Shown in pieces: positions 46,453 through 54,945 of a stretch of 64,000 nt of DNA. The notes under the pieces were generated by a model. The model had not been told where the DNA came from, ran no database searches, and saw nothing but the letters and a program-made list of their open reading frames with translations. A program made the position numbers and the translations under genes. Within the stretch, counting starts at the first letter, position 1. Each line of letters opens with the position of its first letter. Source of the DNA: Lederbergia galactosidilytica (lineage in GTDB: Bacteria; Bacillota; Bacilli; Bacillales; Bacillaceae_C); NCBI RefSeq assembly GCF_017873565.1, contig NZ_JAGGKH010000005.1:124001-188000 (forward strand), read 5' to 3'.

Positions 46453-47214
46453 ATGTTGAAAAAATTAGGATATATCGTCATCGGGTTTATTTTACTACTA
46501 ATAGTTTGGCAATTAATTATCCAAATTGGGAGGTATGAAGAGGCACTTCTTCCCTCACCACTCAGCGTTGCGAAGGCTATACTCACTCTGATCGTTGATG
46601 GTACATTATGGGTTCATTTGCGAGTGAGTTTATTAAGATTTGCCATAGGCTATCTTTTAGCTATTATTCCCGCTATTATTCTCGGAATGTTATTGGGAAG
46701 AATGCGGTGCATATTACAAATTGTGGATCCAATAATCCAAGTATTAAGGCCAGTATCACCGATTGCCTGGTCACCTTTTATTGTACTTTGGTTTGGGATT
46801 GGCGATATGCCTGCGATTGTCATTATCTTTATTGCAGCTTTCTTTCCGGTATTATTAACAACCATTTCTGGTGTAAAGAAAATAGATCAAGATTATTTAA
46901 AGATTGCTGAAAACTTAGAAGTTAGAAGATTGGACTTATTTGTCAAATTCATCTTCCCAGCAGTTTTTCCAGCAATCGTCAGTGGTCTCCATATTGCGCT
47001 CGGTACGGCGTGGATCTTTTTAGTGTCAGGTGAGATGGTTGGTGCGCAATCGGGACTTGGATTTCTAATTGTGGATGCAAGAAATACACTGAATTTGGAC
47101 TTTGTATTGGCGGGTATTATTTTTATTGGAGTAATTGGATTGATATTAGATCGGTTAGTAGGTTTATTCGAACAATGGGTAGGCAGGCATTGGGGAACAG
47201 TTCCACGTAACTAA
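46453..47214 (+). CDS. ABC transporter permease, SsuC/TauC/YtlD type
   Basis: A 253-residue BPD_transp_1 permease with six helices. The conserved early motif LPSPLSVAKAI and the EAA-like loop IAENLEVRRLDLFVKFIFPAVFPAI are present, as in SsuC/TauC proteins. It completes the three-gene importer. The ATG at 46453 begins one base after the binding-protein stop, with GTGGAGGG inside the end of that gene. The HxlR gene is convergent, 14 bp downstream. Confidence 0.9.
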   Translation: MLKKLGYIVIGFILLLIVWQLIIQIGRYEEALLPSPLSVAKAILTLIVDGTLWVHLRVSLLRFAIGYLLAIIPAIILGMLLGRMRCILQIVDPIIQVLRPVSPIAWSPFIVLWFGIGDMPAIVIIFIAAFFPVLLTTISGVKKIDQDYLKIAENLEVRRLDLFVKFIFPAVFPAIVSGLHIALGTAWIFLVSGEMVGAQSGLGFLIVDARNTLNLDFVLAGIIFIGVIGLILDRLVGLFEQWVGRHWGTVPRN

Positions 47215-47228
47215 TTCCCCTAGAAAAT

Positions 47229-47678
47229 CTAATTATCTTGCCCTTCTTCAATAGAAATTGTATCCAGGTCATATACAATTTCACCTGTTTTCTTTGAATA
47301 ATAGGTAATGCCAACTTCGTCACCAGTAGGAGCGTGTACAAGTCTTTTATAACATTTCTCAAGATGCTGACTACCCCATAGAATAAGGGAATGGAAAACA
47401 TGTTCCAGATCTTCTCCACTTTCGGTAAGTGTATATTTATAGCGTGGTGGGTGATCTGAATAAAGTGTTGATTGGACCAAACCTTCCTTCTCCAAATACT
47501 TTAATCGTTCAGATAATAGATTGGCAGAAATACCATCTAATGATTTTTTCATTTCATTAAAGGTTGTATTGCCAGTTAATATTTCATGAATAATTAAGAG
47601 GGTCCATCTATCACCAATAATATTAAGCGTCTGAGCAATATTACACGGTAAATTATATTTTATTCGCAAGCGGTTCAT
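47229..47678 (-). CDS. HxlR-family transcriptional regulator
   Basis: A 149-residue winged helix-turn-helix regulator. CNIAQTLNIIGDRWTLLIIHEIL (about residues 12-34) with the conserved N-terminal Cys12, then FNEMKKSLDGISANLLSERLKYLEKEGLV, define HxlR (PF01638). Relatives such as HypR and YodB sense reactive electrophiles through this Cys; here that is only a possibility. The C-terminal 45 residues extend beyond the usual domain. The start may be TTG 47669, which has better spacing from GAGAGG. It is divergent from the DUF4242 gene. Confidence 0.9.
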   Translation of the reverse strand: MNRLRIKYNLPCNIAQTLNIIGDRWTLLIIHEILTGNTTFNEMKKSLDGISANLLSERLKYLEKEGLVQSTLYSDHPPRYKYTLTESGEDLEHVFHSLILWGSQHLEKCYKRLVHAPTGDEVGITYYSKKTGEIVYDLDTISIEEGQDN

Positions 47679-47770
47679 CCTCTCATAAGCAGATTCTTTA
47701 CTTCCACAAGGAGTTTAACATAGGTGGAATCACATTTTAAAATAATTATACAAGAAATTTTCTAATTAGG

Positions 47771-47799
47771 TTGAAAAAACTAACTAAGTATAATAATAT
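47771..47799 (+). promoter_or_regulatory. Putative sigma-A promoter of the DUF4242 gene
   Basis: TTGAAA (47771-47776), 17-bp spacer, TAATAT (47794-47799), in the HxlR/DUF4242 divergent region, 39 bp before the gene. Confidence 0.55.
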
Positions 47800-47838
47800 A
47801 ACTTATATAAATCCAATAAGAATAGTGAGGTTTTAAAA

Positions 47839-48375
47839 ATGGGCTTATATTTAGTGGAATCCAATCTTACGGAAGTTGTTCAATCATCGGCAGATTTGGA
47901 TCGCAAGGTGGCAGAGCTTCAAGAACAATTGGGTAAACAGGAAGCAGCTTTAATCGAATTGCAAGTGGCCAAGGATTTTTCTCGTTCCTTTTTTATTGTG
48001 GAAGCAGAAAGGGAAGAGATTGCAACTCAAGTGTTAAAGGATTCAAGTATACCGATTGAATTGGTGAAGGAAGTTCGCTTAGTAGGTGAAGAGCTTGAGA
48101 AAGTGAAGGCGAACAAAGACATAGTTAATTATTTAGTCGAGTGGAATTTGCCCGAGCATTTAACAATGGATCAATATTTGGAAAGAAAAAAGAAAAATTC
48201 CGTTCACTACGAAGAAGTACCTGAAGTTCAGTTTGCGCGTACGTATGTGTGCGAAGATATGACAAAATGTCTCTGCTTCTATGATGCACCTGACCAAGAT
48301 GCTGTTGAACGTGCTCGTGAAGCTGTTCACGCTCCAATTGATGCGATTACAGAAATTTTAAAGAAAGACCAATAA
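47839..48375 (+). CDS. Tandem DUF4242 (SCO4226-like, nickel-binding type) protein
   Basis: A 178-residue soluble protein. The C-terminal half contains FARTYVCEDMTKCLCFYDAPDQD followed by ERAREAVHAPIDAITEI, the DUF4242 pattern with Cys and His residues that could bind metal. The N-terminal half (YLVESNLTEV, DFSRSFFIVEAE) looks like a diverged copy of the same ferredoxin-like domain. The function is unknown; a Streptomyces homologue binds nickel. It starts a two-gene unit with the acyl-CoA-dehydrogenase-like gene, 25 bp apart. Confidence 0.8.
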   Translation: MGLYLVESNLTEVVQSSADLDRKVAELQEQLGKQEAALIELQVAKDFSRSFFIVEAEREEIATQVLKDSSIPIELVKEVRLVGEELEKVKANKDIVNYLVEWNLPEHLTMDQYLERKKKNSVHYEEVPEVQFARTYVCEDMTKCLCFYDAPDQDAVERAREAVHAPIDAITEILKKDQ

Positions 48376-48400
48376 TTCGTTTAAGTGAGTGGTGACCATG

Positions 48401-49459
48401 ATGAAAAGTGCAGAAAAAAAGAAAAATTCGTTGACAAAACTAATAGCAGAAGAATTAAAGCCATATGTCAAAAAAATCGATACGGAAGCCTTCTATGCAG
48501 AGGATTATTTACGAACATTGGGGAAGGTAGGGTTGTTTTCCGCTCAGGGGCGAACAGAAAAAGAGCAACTCATTGACGAGTATTATATGGTCAAGGAAAC
48601 TGCGAAAATATGTATGACGACTGCTTTTTGTCTATGGTGCCACTTAGCAGCCTTAACCTATATTCGTCACTCGGAAAACGAACATTTAAAAGCTACCATT
48701 CTGCCAAAACTGGAATCAGGTGCCTTATTAGGAGCAACAGCTCTTTCGAATCCATTGAAGTATTTTGCCGGTTTAGAAACTATGCATTTAAAAGCGGAAA
48801 AAACTGAGGGAGGATACTTCATATCTGGCGTCATACCTTATGTCTCCAATCTTGGGGAAGTGGATCATGGCTTTGGGTTTATTGCTGCAGTAAATGATTC
48901 CACACGGATTATCGGCTTTCTATCTTGTGAGACTCCGGGAATTACGATGAAAGAGCGAAAAGATTATTTTGGCCTGAATGGCAGTGCGACATATGCCTGT
49001 ACATTAAAAAAGGTTTTCATCGCGGATGATTGCGTGATTTCCGAGAATGCCGATGAATTTGTAAATTCCATTAAATCAATTTTTATTGCTTATCAAATCC
49101 CCCTTGGTTTTGGAGTAGTTGATGCTTCGGTTCAATCAATTGAAAAGGTCAATAAAAAGCAAAATGGCTGTAATCAATATTTACCTATTCAAGCTGATCA
49201 GTTAAAGGAGCGATTAGCAAAATTAGAGGGAAATCTTAGACAGCAGTTAGAGCAGCCTTCTTTATCTTGGCGTGATATTGCAGAGATTCGCTTAGAGATT
49301 GCTTATTTAACTCTTGATGCCGTTCAAGCGGCCATGTTACATCACGGAGGCTCTGCTTATTTAAAAGATAGTACACCTGCACGTAAATTGCGGGAGGCTT
49401 ACTTTTTGGCTAATTTAACACCAACTATCAAACATTTAGAAAAGATGTTAGTTCATTAA
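48401..49459 (+). CDS. Acyl-CoA-dehydrogenase-like flavoprotein (possible flavin monooxygenase)
   Basis: A 352-residue protein of the acyl-CoA dehydrogenase fold: helical N-terminal domain (about 1-110), a beta middle domain with FISGVIPYVSNLGEVDHGFGF, and a helical C-terminal domain ending in HHGGSAYLKDSTPARKLREAYF. It is shorter than typical dehydrogenases (about 380 aa). The HGG...S..R..REA pattern recalls DszC/SfnB-type group D monooxygenases that act on sulfur or nitrogen compounds; this is inference. Several start codons (48389, 48398, 48401) are possible; I use the ATG best spaced from GGTGA. Confidence 0.75.
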   Translation: MKSAEKKKNSLTKLIAEELKPYVKKIDTEAFYAEDYLRTLGKVGLFSAQGRTEKEQLIDEYYMVKETAKICMTTAFCLWCHLAALTYIRHSENEHLKATILPKLESGALLGATALSNPLKYFAGLETMHLKAEKTEGGYFISGVIPYVSNLGEVDHGFGFIAAVNDSTRIIGFLSCETPGITMKERKDYFGLNGSATYACTLKKVFIADDCVISENADEFVNSIKSIFIAYQIPLGFGVVDASVQSIEKVNKKQNGCNQYLPIQADQLKERLAKLEGNLRQQLEQPSLSWRDIAEIRLEIAYLTLDAVQAAMLHHGGSAYLKDSTPARKLREAYFLANLTPTIKHLEKMLVH

Positions 49460-49510
49460 TAAAAAGAAAAGTGGCTGGGGCATAATTAAAATGTTAATTC
49501 CAAAGAAGAC

Positions 49511-49548
49511 GCATTACGATCACGGAATATATTTCGCGATCGTAATGC
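49511..49548. terminator. Hairpin after the flavoprotein gene
   Basis: Perfect 11-bp arms GCATTACGATC/GATCGTAATGC with a 16-nt loop that can itself pair; no T-run. Confidence 0.55.
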
Positions 49549-49629
49549 GCCATAGGAATTCGGTATTTTCATTTGTGGAAAGACTCGCCTCAATCTCTCC
49601 GATATCACTTTTATAAGCTTTTCTTTAAG

Positions 49630-50850
49630 TTACTTTGCCAATTTGAAGTGAAATAATCTTCTGAACATAAACAGCAATATTGCGGATACAAATAGTAATG
49701 CTGCTGCGAGCAGGAAGATAAACTTAGCACCGAATTGGTCTGTTAAAAATCCGAAGAGCACAGTCGAAAGTCCAAATATACCTAAAATGGCTACTTCTTG
49801 TGCCGCATATACTTTTGGTAATAATCTCTCTTGGACATTGGTTTGCACAAAGGTTTGTGTGGCTACTCCCTTTATTTGATTGGAAGAGCCAAATAGGACA
49901 GACAGCATTAAAGCAGACCACGGGTTAGAATTCAAACCGAATAAAAGGGTAGATAGCATTACTAAAAACGCTCCAAAAACTATAGCTTTTTGGATATGTC
50001 TTTCTATGGCATCGGCATACCAATAGCCTAAAATTCCACCTAATAGTAATCCGCTGAAAAAGCTAGCATTCACGTATCCCCACCACTGTTCACTTACATG
50101 TAGAACATCAGCCACATACACATACATGATCGCTGCAATCCAAACAACATTAGCACTTGATTCAATGATCTCGGTTATGCTAATCACTCGCAAAAACGGT
50201 GTCTTCCATATGGCGAGCCAGCCTGCTAAGAATTGTCCTTCTGCTTTTTCGCTGGTTTGTTCATCTTCTTCCCTGATATCATGGTGGACGAAGCTAAGTA
50301 AAAACATCAATAGACTTGCCACATAGTATAAAGCAAGTGTTAGCCAAATCGTATGACTAGCTCCAACAACAGCGACGATAAGCCCCCCACATGCCCAAGA
50401 ACCTAATTGAATCGTTTGATCCACACTAGCCACAAAGCTATTAGCCTTGACCAATTCGGATCCAGGAACAATCCTTGGCAAAAGGGCATCTTTCACCGGA
50501 TTTGCCCATCCATCTAAGAAGGCGATCAGAATGATGAATAGGAAAATAAACCAAATATTCTCTTTTCCTAATAGTAATATTGAAAAAATAGCTAAACCCA
50601 TAAATAACAAGGTTTTACCGAATTGGGAGTAAGCTAGAATATGTGAAAGACGAAAGCGATTTATAAGTATCGGGACTAATAATGACCCTGTTAAACGGCT
50701 GAATGTATTGAACAATGGCAGTAATGCCATAAAAGTAGCGGATCCGGTTAATTCATACAGGATTGAAATTAATGCGACAATATAAAAAACATCCCCCATG
50801 TTCGCCAGAGATTGCCCCATCCATAAAAAACGAAAAGACTTTTTCCCCAT
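49630..50850 (-). CDS. MFS transporter (drug-efflux type)
   Basis: A 406-residue major facilitator with about twelve helices, beginning MGKKSFRFLWMGQSLANMGDVFYIVALISI, the pattern of the MFS_3 group often annotated as macrolide or multidrug exporters. ILINRFRLSHIL after helix 2 replaces the classic motif A, and DGWANPVKDALLPRIVP is the typical loop before helix 5. The substrate is unknown. ATG 50850 has AAGGAG 8 bp upstream; the frame extends 44 codons further without a start signal. Confidence 0.88.
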   Translation of the reverse strand: MGKKSFRFLWMGQSLANMGDVFYIVALISILYELTGSATFMALLPLFNTFSRLTGSLLVPILINRFRLSHILAYSQFGKTLLFMGLAIFSILLLGKENIWFIFLFIILIAFLDGWANPVKDALLPRIVPGSELVKANSFVASVDQTIQLGSWACGGLIVAVVGASHTIWLTLALYYVASLLMFLLSFVHHDIREEDEQTSEKAEGQFLAGWLAIWKTPFLRVISITEIIESSANVVWIAAIMYVYVADVLHVSEQWWGYVNASFFSGLLLGGILGYWYADAIERHIQKAIVFGAFLVMLSTLLFGLNSNPWSALMLSVLFGSSNQIKGVATQTFVQTNVQERLLPKVYAAQEVAILGIFGLSTVLFGFLTDQFGAKFIFLLAAALLFVSAILLFMFRRLFHFKLAK

Positions 50851-51103
50851 AAAAAATTCTCCTTCATTATGAAATTGTTTAAGGTTAGGGAAAGTCTCAC
50901 ATTGAATACGGCTCCTTCTGTCGTTTTGATCTTGGCTAAAATAGGGGATGGATCTCTTTGAATGGCTGCTCTTATTATACAAAAGAATGAGATTACTTAC
51001 TACATGAAAATAATGAAATCCCTCTATGCGATAACCAGGGGATGTATATTTTTTTAGGATTGGCTAAAAATAGTATTCAATCTTATGCTGGAGTGGATGC
51101 TCA

Positions 51104-51526
51104 ATGATTATATTGGATACAGAAATTGAAGGGAAAATAGCAAAATATGGTGAGATGATGGATCATCTCTGTCCCTTAGGGTATTGTCTAGGAGGGAATT
51201 GGGATTATGATAAAGGTCATTTCGATTCCATTTTATGGCGCGAAGGCGGAGAAACCATCTATATGCGGATCCCTTTTCATGTTGTAGAGGGGATGCTTGA
51301 TGAGTATCATGCGCGAATTCAATTTGATAAGCCTTATGTCATAAAACATGTTGTAAACATTGGTCTAGATCGTGATGAGAGTTCCTTACTCACAACAACA
51401 GGAGTGAATCAATTTCAAGAACCGCTTGATCAAGATGGAAATATTCACCGCCCGCAAAAATGGGAAGAAGCTGGTGAAGCGGCCATTAATGAAATTTTAA
51501 ATAGGATCCATCCCATTTCTTCATAA
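51104..51526 (+). CDS. yugN: YugN-family protein
   Basis: A 140-residue soluble protein matching the YugN-like family of Bacilli (B. subtilis YugN is about 134 aa). Recognisable parts are LGYCLGGNWDYDKGHFDSILWREGG-like, YMRIPFHVVEGMLD, VIKHVVNIGLD and EAGEAAINEIL. No function is established. A TTATGCTGGAGTGG sequence lies just before the ATG. It is probably monocistronic. Confidence 0.88.
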   Translation: MIILDTEIEGKIAKYGEMMDHLCPLGYCLGGNWDYDKGHFDSILWREGGETIYMRIPFHVVEGMLDEYHARIQFDKPYVIKHVVNIGLDRDESSLLTTTGVNQFQEPLDQDGNIHRPQKWEEAGEAAINEILNRIHPISS

Positions 51527-51572
51527 TCATAAAGTAAAAAGGCCCTTCTGATGAACGAAAAGGTGAGGGATG

Positions 51573-51608
51573 TCCTTGTAGATCAAGAGAAATTCAGATC
51601 TACAAGGA
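51573..51608 (+). terminator. Hairpin downstream of yugN
   Basis: Perfect 12-bp arms TCCTTGTAGATC/GATCTACAAGGA with a 12-nt loop, flanked by AAAAAGGCC direct repeats. Confidence 0.5.
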
Positions 51609-51703
51609 TGGACCGATTCGGCAGCAAAAAGGCCTTGATTATTTAATTAGTTGAATCAATTTCACAATAGAGATTTTAGCCTTCAAATCCGAACAATGTT
51701 TTT

Positions 51704-51823
51704 AGGTGGACGATTTCCGGGGGCGTGCGGTGAGCTTCCTCGTCGCTATATGCTCCCGCGGGATCTTACCTGTCACGCTAATCCCCAGGAGTCGCCACCT
51801 TCCGCTCCAATCAACTAGGTTAA
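51704..51823 (-). repeat. Bacillaceae intergenic palindromic repeat
   Basis: Minus strand: GGAGCGGAAGGTGGCGACTC, CTGGGGATTAGCGTGACAGG, TAAGATCCCGCGGGAGC, GCGACGAGGAAGCTCACCGC, CGGAAATCGTCCACC. I recognise this layout from many Bacillaceae genomes, where similar 100-120-bp elements lie between genes and can fold into long hairpins. Function unknown. Confidence 0.65.
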
Positions 51824-51913
51824 GGAAATACATTGACTAACCACTCAATCTCCTTTAACAATAACGTGCGTGTATTGATCATCAATAAGCAATTATGAAA
51901 TGGACTCAGTTAG

Positions 51914-52801
51914 TTATTTATTTTCATTAACTGGAATCGCGACATTATAGTATTCCTCTAAAGTAATATCTTGTTCAAAGATTTCCTTCGCTAGTTCCTT
52001 ACCAACATAACGAATATGCCATGGTTCATAAATATAACCAGTTAAATTTTCCTTATCTTTTGGATAGCGGATAATAAAACCATGTTCATGGGCATGGTCG
52101 GCTACCCATTTAGCTTCTGCTGTATCAGCAAAACACTCCTCAACAGCACATTCTGCTGAAATACCTGAAACATCAATCGATAAGCCAGTCTGATGTTCAC
52201 TATGACCTGGTCTCGCACTATAACGGTCTGCTTTTTCTTTCCCATCTTGGTCCACGTAGTTATTATAAATGGTTACTTGAGTACTTTGGGAACGATATCC
52301 CGATGCTCCAGCTAAATAGACTCCATCTTTTTCCGCTGCTGCAAACATTTTCTCTAAAGCCTTGGCAGCTACTTTGCGCAATTTTCGTTTTTCGACTTTT
52401 TCGGAGAAAATAAAGGGCACATCTGGATAGACTAAATCATCGGGCTCATACTGATCAGGTAATCTATATTGTTTATTTACGAGAATTGCTACATCGTTAG
52501 GTTCAGCGACAACTTGGATCGCTTTTTCGTGATACTCAGTTGGATCAACTTTAGGTGCATTTGCATAAGGATTATCCCTTTCATCCGTTTTGTTTTGATC
52601 CTTTTGATCCTGATTGGCAGTCTGCTCCTTTTCAGTTGGAGGTGCATTTTTTTCGCTGTCTTTAATGTCCTGGTTGCCTTGGTCAGGATTTTCGTTAATG
52701 ATAGGTTTTTCTTGATTAATAAATCCGTCACATCCTGTTAGAATGCCTCCGGTTAAAAAAGCAATAAAAGCAATAGATAATAACATTCGAATTAATTTCA
52801 T
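51914..52801 (-). CDS. yodJ: VanY-type D-alanyl-D-alanine carboxypeptidase lipoprotein
   Basis: A 295-residue lipoprotein: lipobox LTGC (Cys about residue 24), a long polar Asn/Asp/Gln/Lys linker (30-85), then a VanY/LAS-family peptidase domain. Zinc-site motifs SARPGHSEHQTGLSIDV (H and D ligands) and EPWHIRYVG (catalytic Glu region and third His) are intact, as is the SGYRSQ substrate motif. B. subtilis YodJ (about 273 aa) has the same layout. It trims the terminal D-Ala from peptidoglycan stem peptides outside the membrane. GGAGGAAAAGAAT precedes the ATG. Confidence 0.9.
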   Translation of the reverse strand: MKLIRMLLSIAFIAFLTGGILTGCDGFINQEKPIINENPDQGNQDIKDSEKNAPPTEKEQTANQDQKDQNKTDERDNPYANAPKVDPTEYHEKAIQVVAEPNDVAILVNKQYRLPDQYEPDDLVYPDVPFIFSEKVEKRKLRKVAAKALEKMFAAAEKDGVYLAGASGYRSQSTQVTIYNNYVDQDGKEKADRYSARPGHSEHQTGLSIDVSGISAECAVEECFADTAEAKWVADHAHEHGFIIRYPKDKENLTGYIYEPWHIRYVGKELAKEIFEQDITLEEYYNVAIPVNENK

Positions 52802-52913
52802 ATTCTTTTCCTCCCAAATTACTATTCTAACTTTTTTCTACAACAATTACCATCTCCTTTTCTGTTTAACCATACGAGATTACAGTAAACTTCATCCATT
52901 AATTCAATATACA

Positions 52914-53135
52914 AATCCCAATGCAAAGCTAGATCCAGAAGTATTTGCTTTAGGGGCAGATCAGCTCAATACTCCCTATAAACAATATGTGATGTTTGGA
53001 GATTCACAGGTAGGGTTGGAAGCAGCGAAGTCGATAGGAATGCTAGCGATCAGGTTTGGTCAAGAATTGGACTTACTCCAAGTTGATATCATTTTTTCAA
53101 CTTTAAAAAAATTCCCATTCGGAGTATACTTTTAG
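52914..53135 (+). pseudogene. Remnant of a HAD-family phosphatase (3' end only)
   Basis: The frame reads KLDPEVFALGADQLNTPYKQ then YVMFGDSQVGLEAAKSIGM and ends ..FGVYF. This is the C-terminal third of a HAD subfamily IA hydrolase (motif III KPDP-like with Lys, motif IV GDSQVGLEAA). The nucleophile motif DxDGT and the cap are absent: upstream sequence in the same frame is AT-rich and unlike the family. It looks like a 5'-deleted gene. It is followed by an alpha/beta hydrolase gene. Confidence 0.75.
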
Positions 53136-53159
53136 GAAAAGAAGTAGGGGTGTTGTGCA

Positions 53160-53969
53160 TTGATCCATGAAGTGATTCAAATTCAGACCGAGCAATCAGA
53201 AGCAAAGCTTTACACATATGTGTTGGACAATTCACCAGAAATTGACCAAAATCGAAAAAGGCCAGCTGTTATCATTTGCCCAGGCGGAGGATATGTTACG
53301 ACATCTGATCGTGAGGCAGAACCTGTGGCGATTCAAATGAATGCAATGGGGTTTCATGTCTTTATTTTAAGATACAGCGTACAACCTGCGACCTTCCCAA
53401 CAGCCTTAACCGAACTTGCGACGGCAGTAGCTTATGTAAGAAATAGGGCCGAAGAGTGGAATATCGATGCAAATAAAGTGATTGTTACTGGTTTTTCCGC
53501 AGGTGGCCATTTAGCCGCAAGCCTTGGTGTTTTTTGGGAGAGAGAATTTCTAGCCGAAAGGGTAAAATTTGACAAGGACGCTTACAAACCAAATGGCCTT
53601 ATTTTGAGTTACCCTGTGATTTCCTCAGGTGTCCATGCCCATCAAGGGTCATTTCAAGCCTTACTAGGGGATCAGCAGGAAGAGTTGCGAGAAAGACTTT
53701 CATTGGAAAAGCAAGTGAATAATCAAACACCTCCTACATTTCTTTGGCATACTTTTGAGGATGCTAGTGTCCCAGTGGAAAATTCCATGCTTTTTGCGGT
53801 CGCTTTAAGGAAACACAACATCCCCTTCGAGCTCCATATTTATCCGAGCGGGGGACATGGTCTCTCCCTTGCAAATGAAGAGAGTATGAATGTCCAGAAC
53901 AATTTTGGTATCCAAGAAGAATGCCAAAACTGGATTGACATGGCCGGAGTGTGGATTCGGAACTTATAA
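53160..53969 (+). CDS. Alpha/beta hydrolase (BD-FAE / esterase-lipase type)
   Basis: A 269-residue hydrolase without signal peptide. The oxyanion motif PGGGY (about residues 41-45), the nucleophile elbow GFSAGGH (Ser about 117), an Asp in FEDASVP (about 206) and the catalytic His in PSGGHGLSLA (about 238) form the expected triad. The family includes acetyl-xylan esterases and feruloyl-esterase-like enzymes; in a genome with polysaccharide degradation it may deacetylate oligosaccharides, but this is inference. Start TTG 53160 with GTAGGGGTG upstream. Confidence 0.9.
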   Translation: MIHEVIQIQTEQSEAKLYTYVLDNSPEIDQNRKRPAVIICPGGGYVTTSDREAEPVAIQMNAMGFHVFILRYSVQPATFPTALTELATAVAYVRNRAEEWNIDANKVIVTGFSAGGHLAASLGVFWEREFLAERVKFDKDAYKPNGLILSYPVISSGVHAHQGSFQALLGDQQEELRERLSLEKQVNNQTPPTFLWHTFEDASVPVENSMLFAVALRKHNIPFELHIYPSGGHGLSLANEESMNVQNNFGIQEECQNWIDMAGVWIRNL

Positions 53970-53981
53970 GCAGGGAAGAAC

Positions 53982-54023
53982 AAAAAAAGATTGGTCAGCA
54001 AGACGCTGTGCCAGTCTTTTTTT
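53982..54023 (+). terminator. Intrinsic terminator after the alpha/beta hydrolase gene
   Basis: Stem AAAAAAAGAtTGGtCAGC / GCTGtgCCAgTCTTTTTTT with a short loop; the T7 tail is part of the stem. Confidence 0.8.
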
Positions 54024-54363
54024 GCATAGGGGTAAATTGGGGAATACACTTCAGTTATGGAACTAAGTGGCTTCGTTCAAACTGTATATGAACAAAAGAT
54101 ACTCCTTTATACTTTGCCATGCTTGGTACTAAGATTCCTTTCATAATTGTTTACTATTTTACTAAATTCACTCTATTCTTTATGAATACTATGTAGTGGC
54201 TACAAGAATTAAGAAAGTGTAAAGTCATCTAGTGAATTATCCAAAATAGGTGGAAAAATGTCCGAATTCACCAAACGCTATTACGCTAATTATGATAGTA
54301 TTTACATAGATCCATATAGTCTGAAAATTAGTAGAGATGTTGGTAGTTTGGTTGGGAGGGGAA
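54024..54363. other. Intergenic region before the ECF sigma gene
   Basis: AT-rich, no gene seen. The autoregulatory promoter expected for an ECF sigma factor could not be identified by eye. Confidence 0.35.
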
Positions 54364-54945
54364 ATGTTGCCTGAGGAAAAAAGTCAACAGCTAAAGACAC
54401 AAGCTGATGATGAAAAACTTATTTTTCAAACGCATTATGAAGATGTTTATAAGGCTGTATTTTTTATGGTCAAAGATCCATACCTTGCTGAGGATCTTAC
54501 ACAGGATGCCTTTATTAAAGCGTTTCGAAATTTACATAAACTAAAAAGTGGAACCAAAATGAAAGCATGGCTTGTGACGATTGCTACACGAACGGCGATT
54601 GATCATATAAGAAAAATAAAAAAGCGAAACGATTATCTAACAGATGACGTCTATATATTAGATAGAAATTTCAACTGTAACCACTCTGGCTCTCCTGTAG
54701 AGGGAAAAGTGGAAAGACGAATGCTAAAGCAGTTGATTAAACAATGCATTTCTGTACTAAGACCACCAATTTATAAAGAAGTGCTACTACTGAAATTTGA
54801 GTACGATTTAAAGGAGGAGGAAATCGCAGATTTGTTAAATATTAGTCCTGGTGCGGTGAAATCTCGTCTTCATCGGGCGAAAAAGAAGTTAAGAAAAGAA
54901 TTGCAAAATTATGATGAGTTTAGGGATGGTGATCATTTTGAGTGA
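54364..54945 (+). CDS. ECF-family RNA polymerase sigma factor
   Basis: A 193-residue group IV sigma factor. Region 2 contains VKDPYLAEDLTQDAFIKAFRNLHKL and MKAWLVTIATRTAIDHIRKIKKR; region 4 contains LKEEEIADLLNISPGAVKSRLHRAKKKLRKEL. The spacer between regions 2 and 4 is about 35 residues. It is not SigW, SigX or SigM as far as I can tell. Start ATG 54364, or TTG 54367 with better spacing from GGAGGGG. The next gene overlaps it by 8 bp and is probably its anti-sigma factor. Confidence 0.9.
   Translation: MLPEEKSQQLKTQADDEKLIFQTHYEDVYKAVFFMVKDPYLAEDLTQDAFIKAFRNLHKLKSGTKMKAWLVTIATRTAIDHIRKIKKRNDYLTDDVYILDRNFNCNHSGSPVEGKVERRMLKQLIKQCISVLRPPIYKEVLLLKFEYDLKEEEIADLLNISPGAVKSRLHRAKKKLRKELQNYDEFRDGDHFE

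Noticed and set aside
54050-54110. Similarity to 40915-40975 around GGCTTCG
   Set aside because: Only about two-thirds identity over some 37 bases; too weak to call a repeat family.
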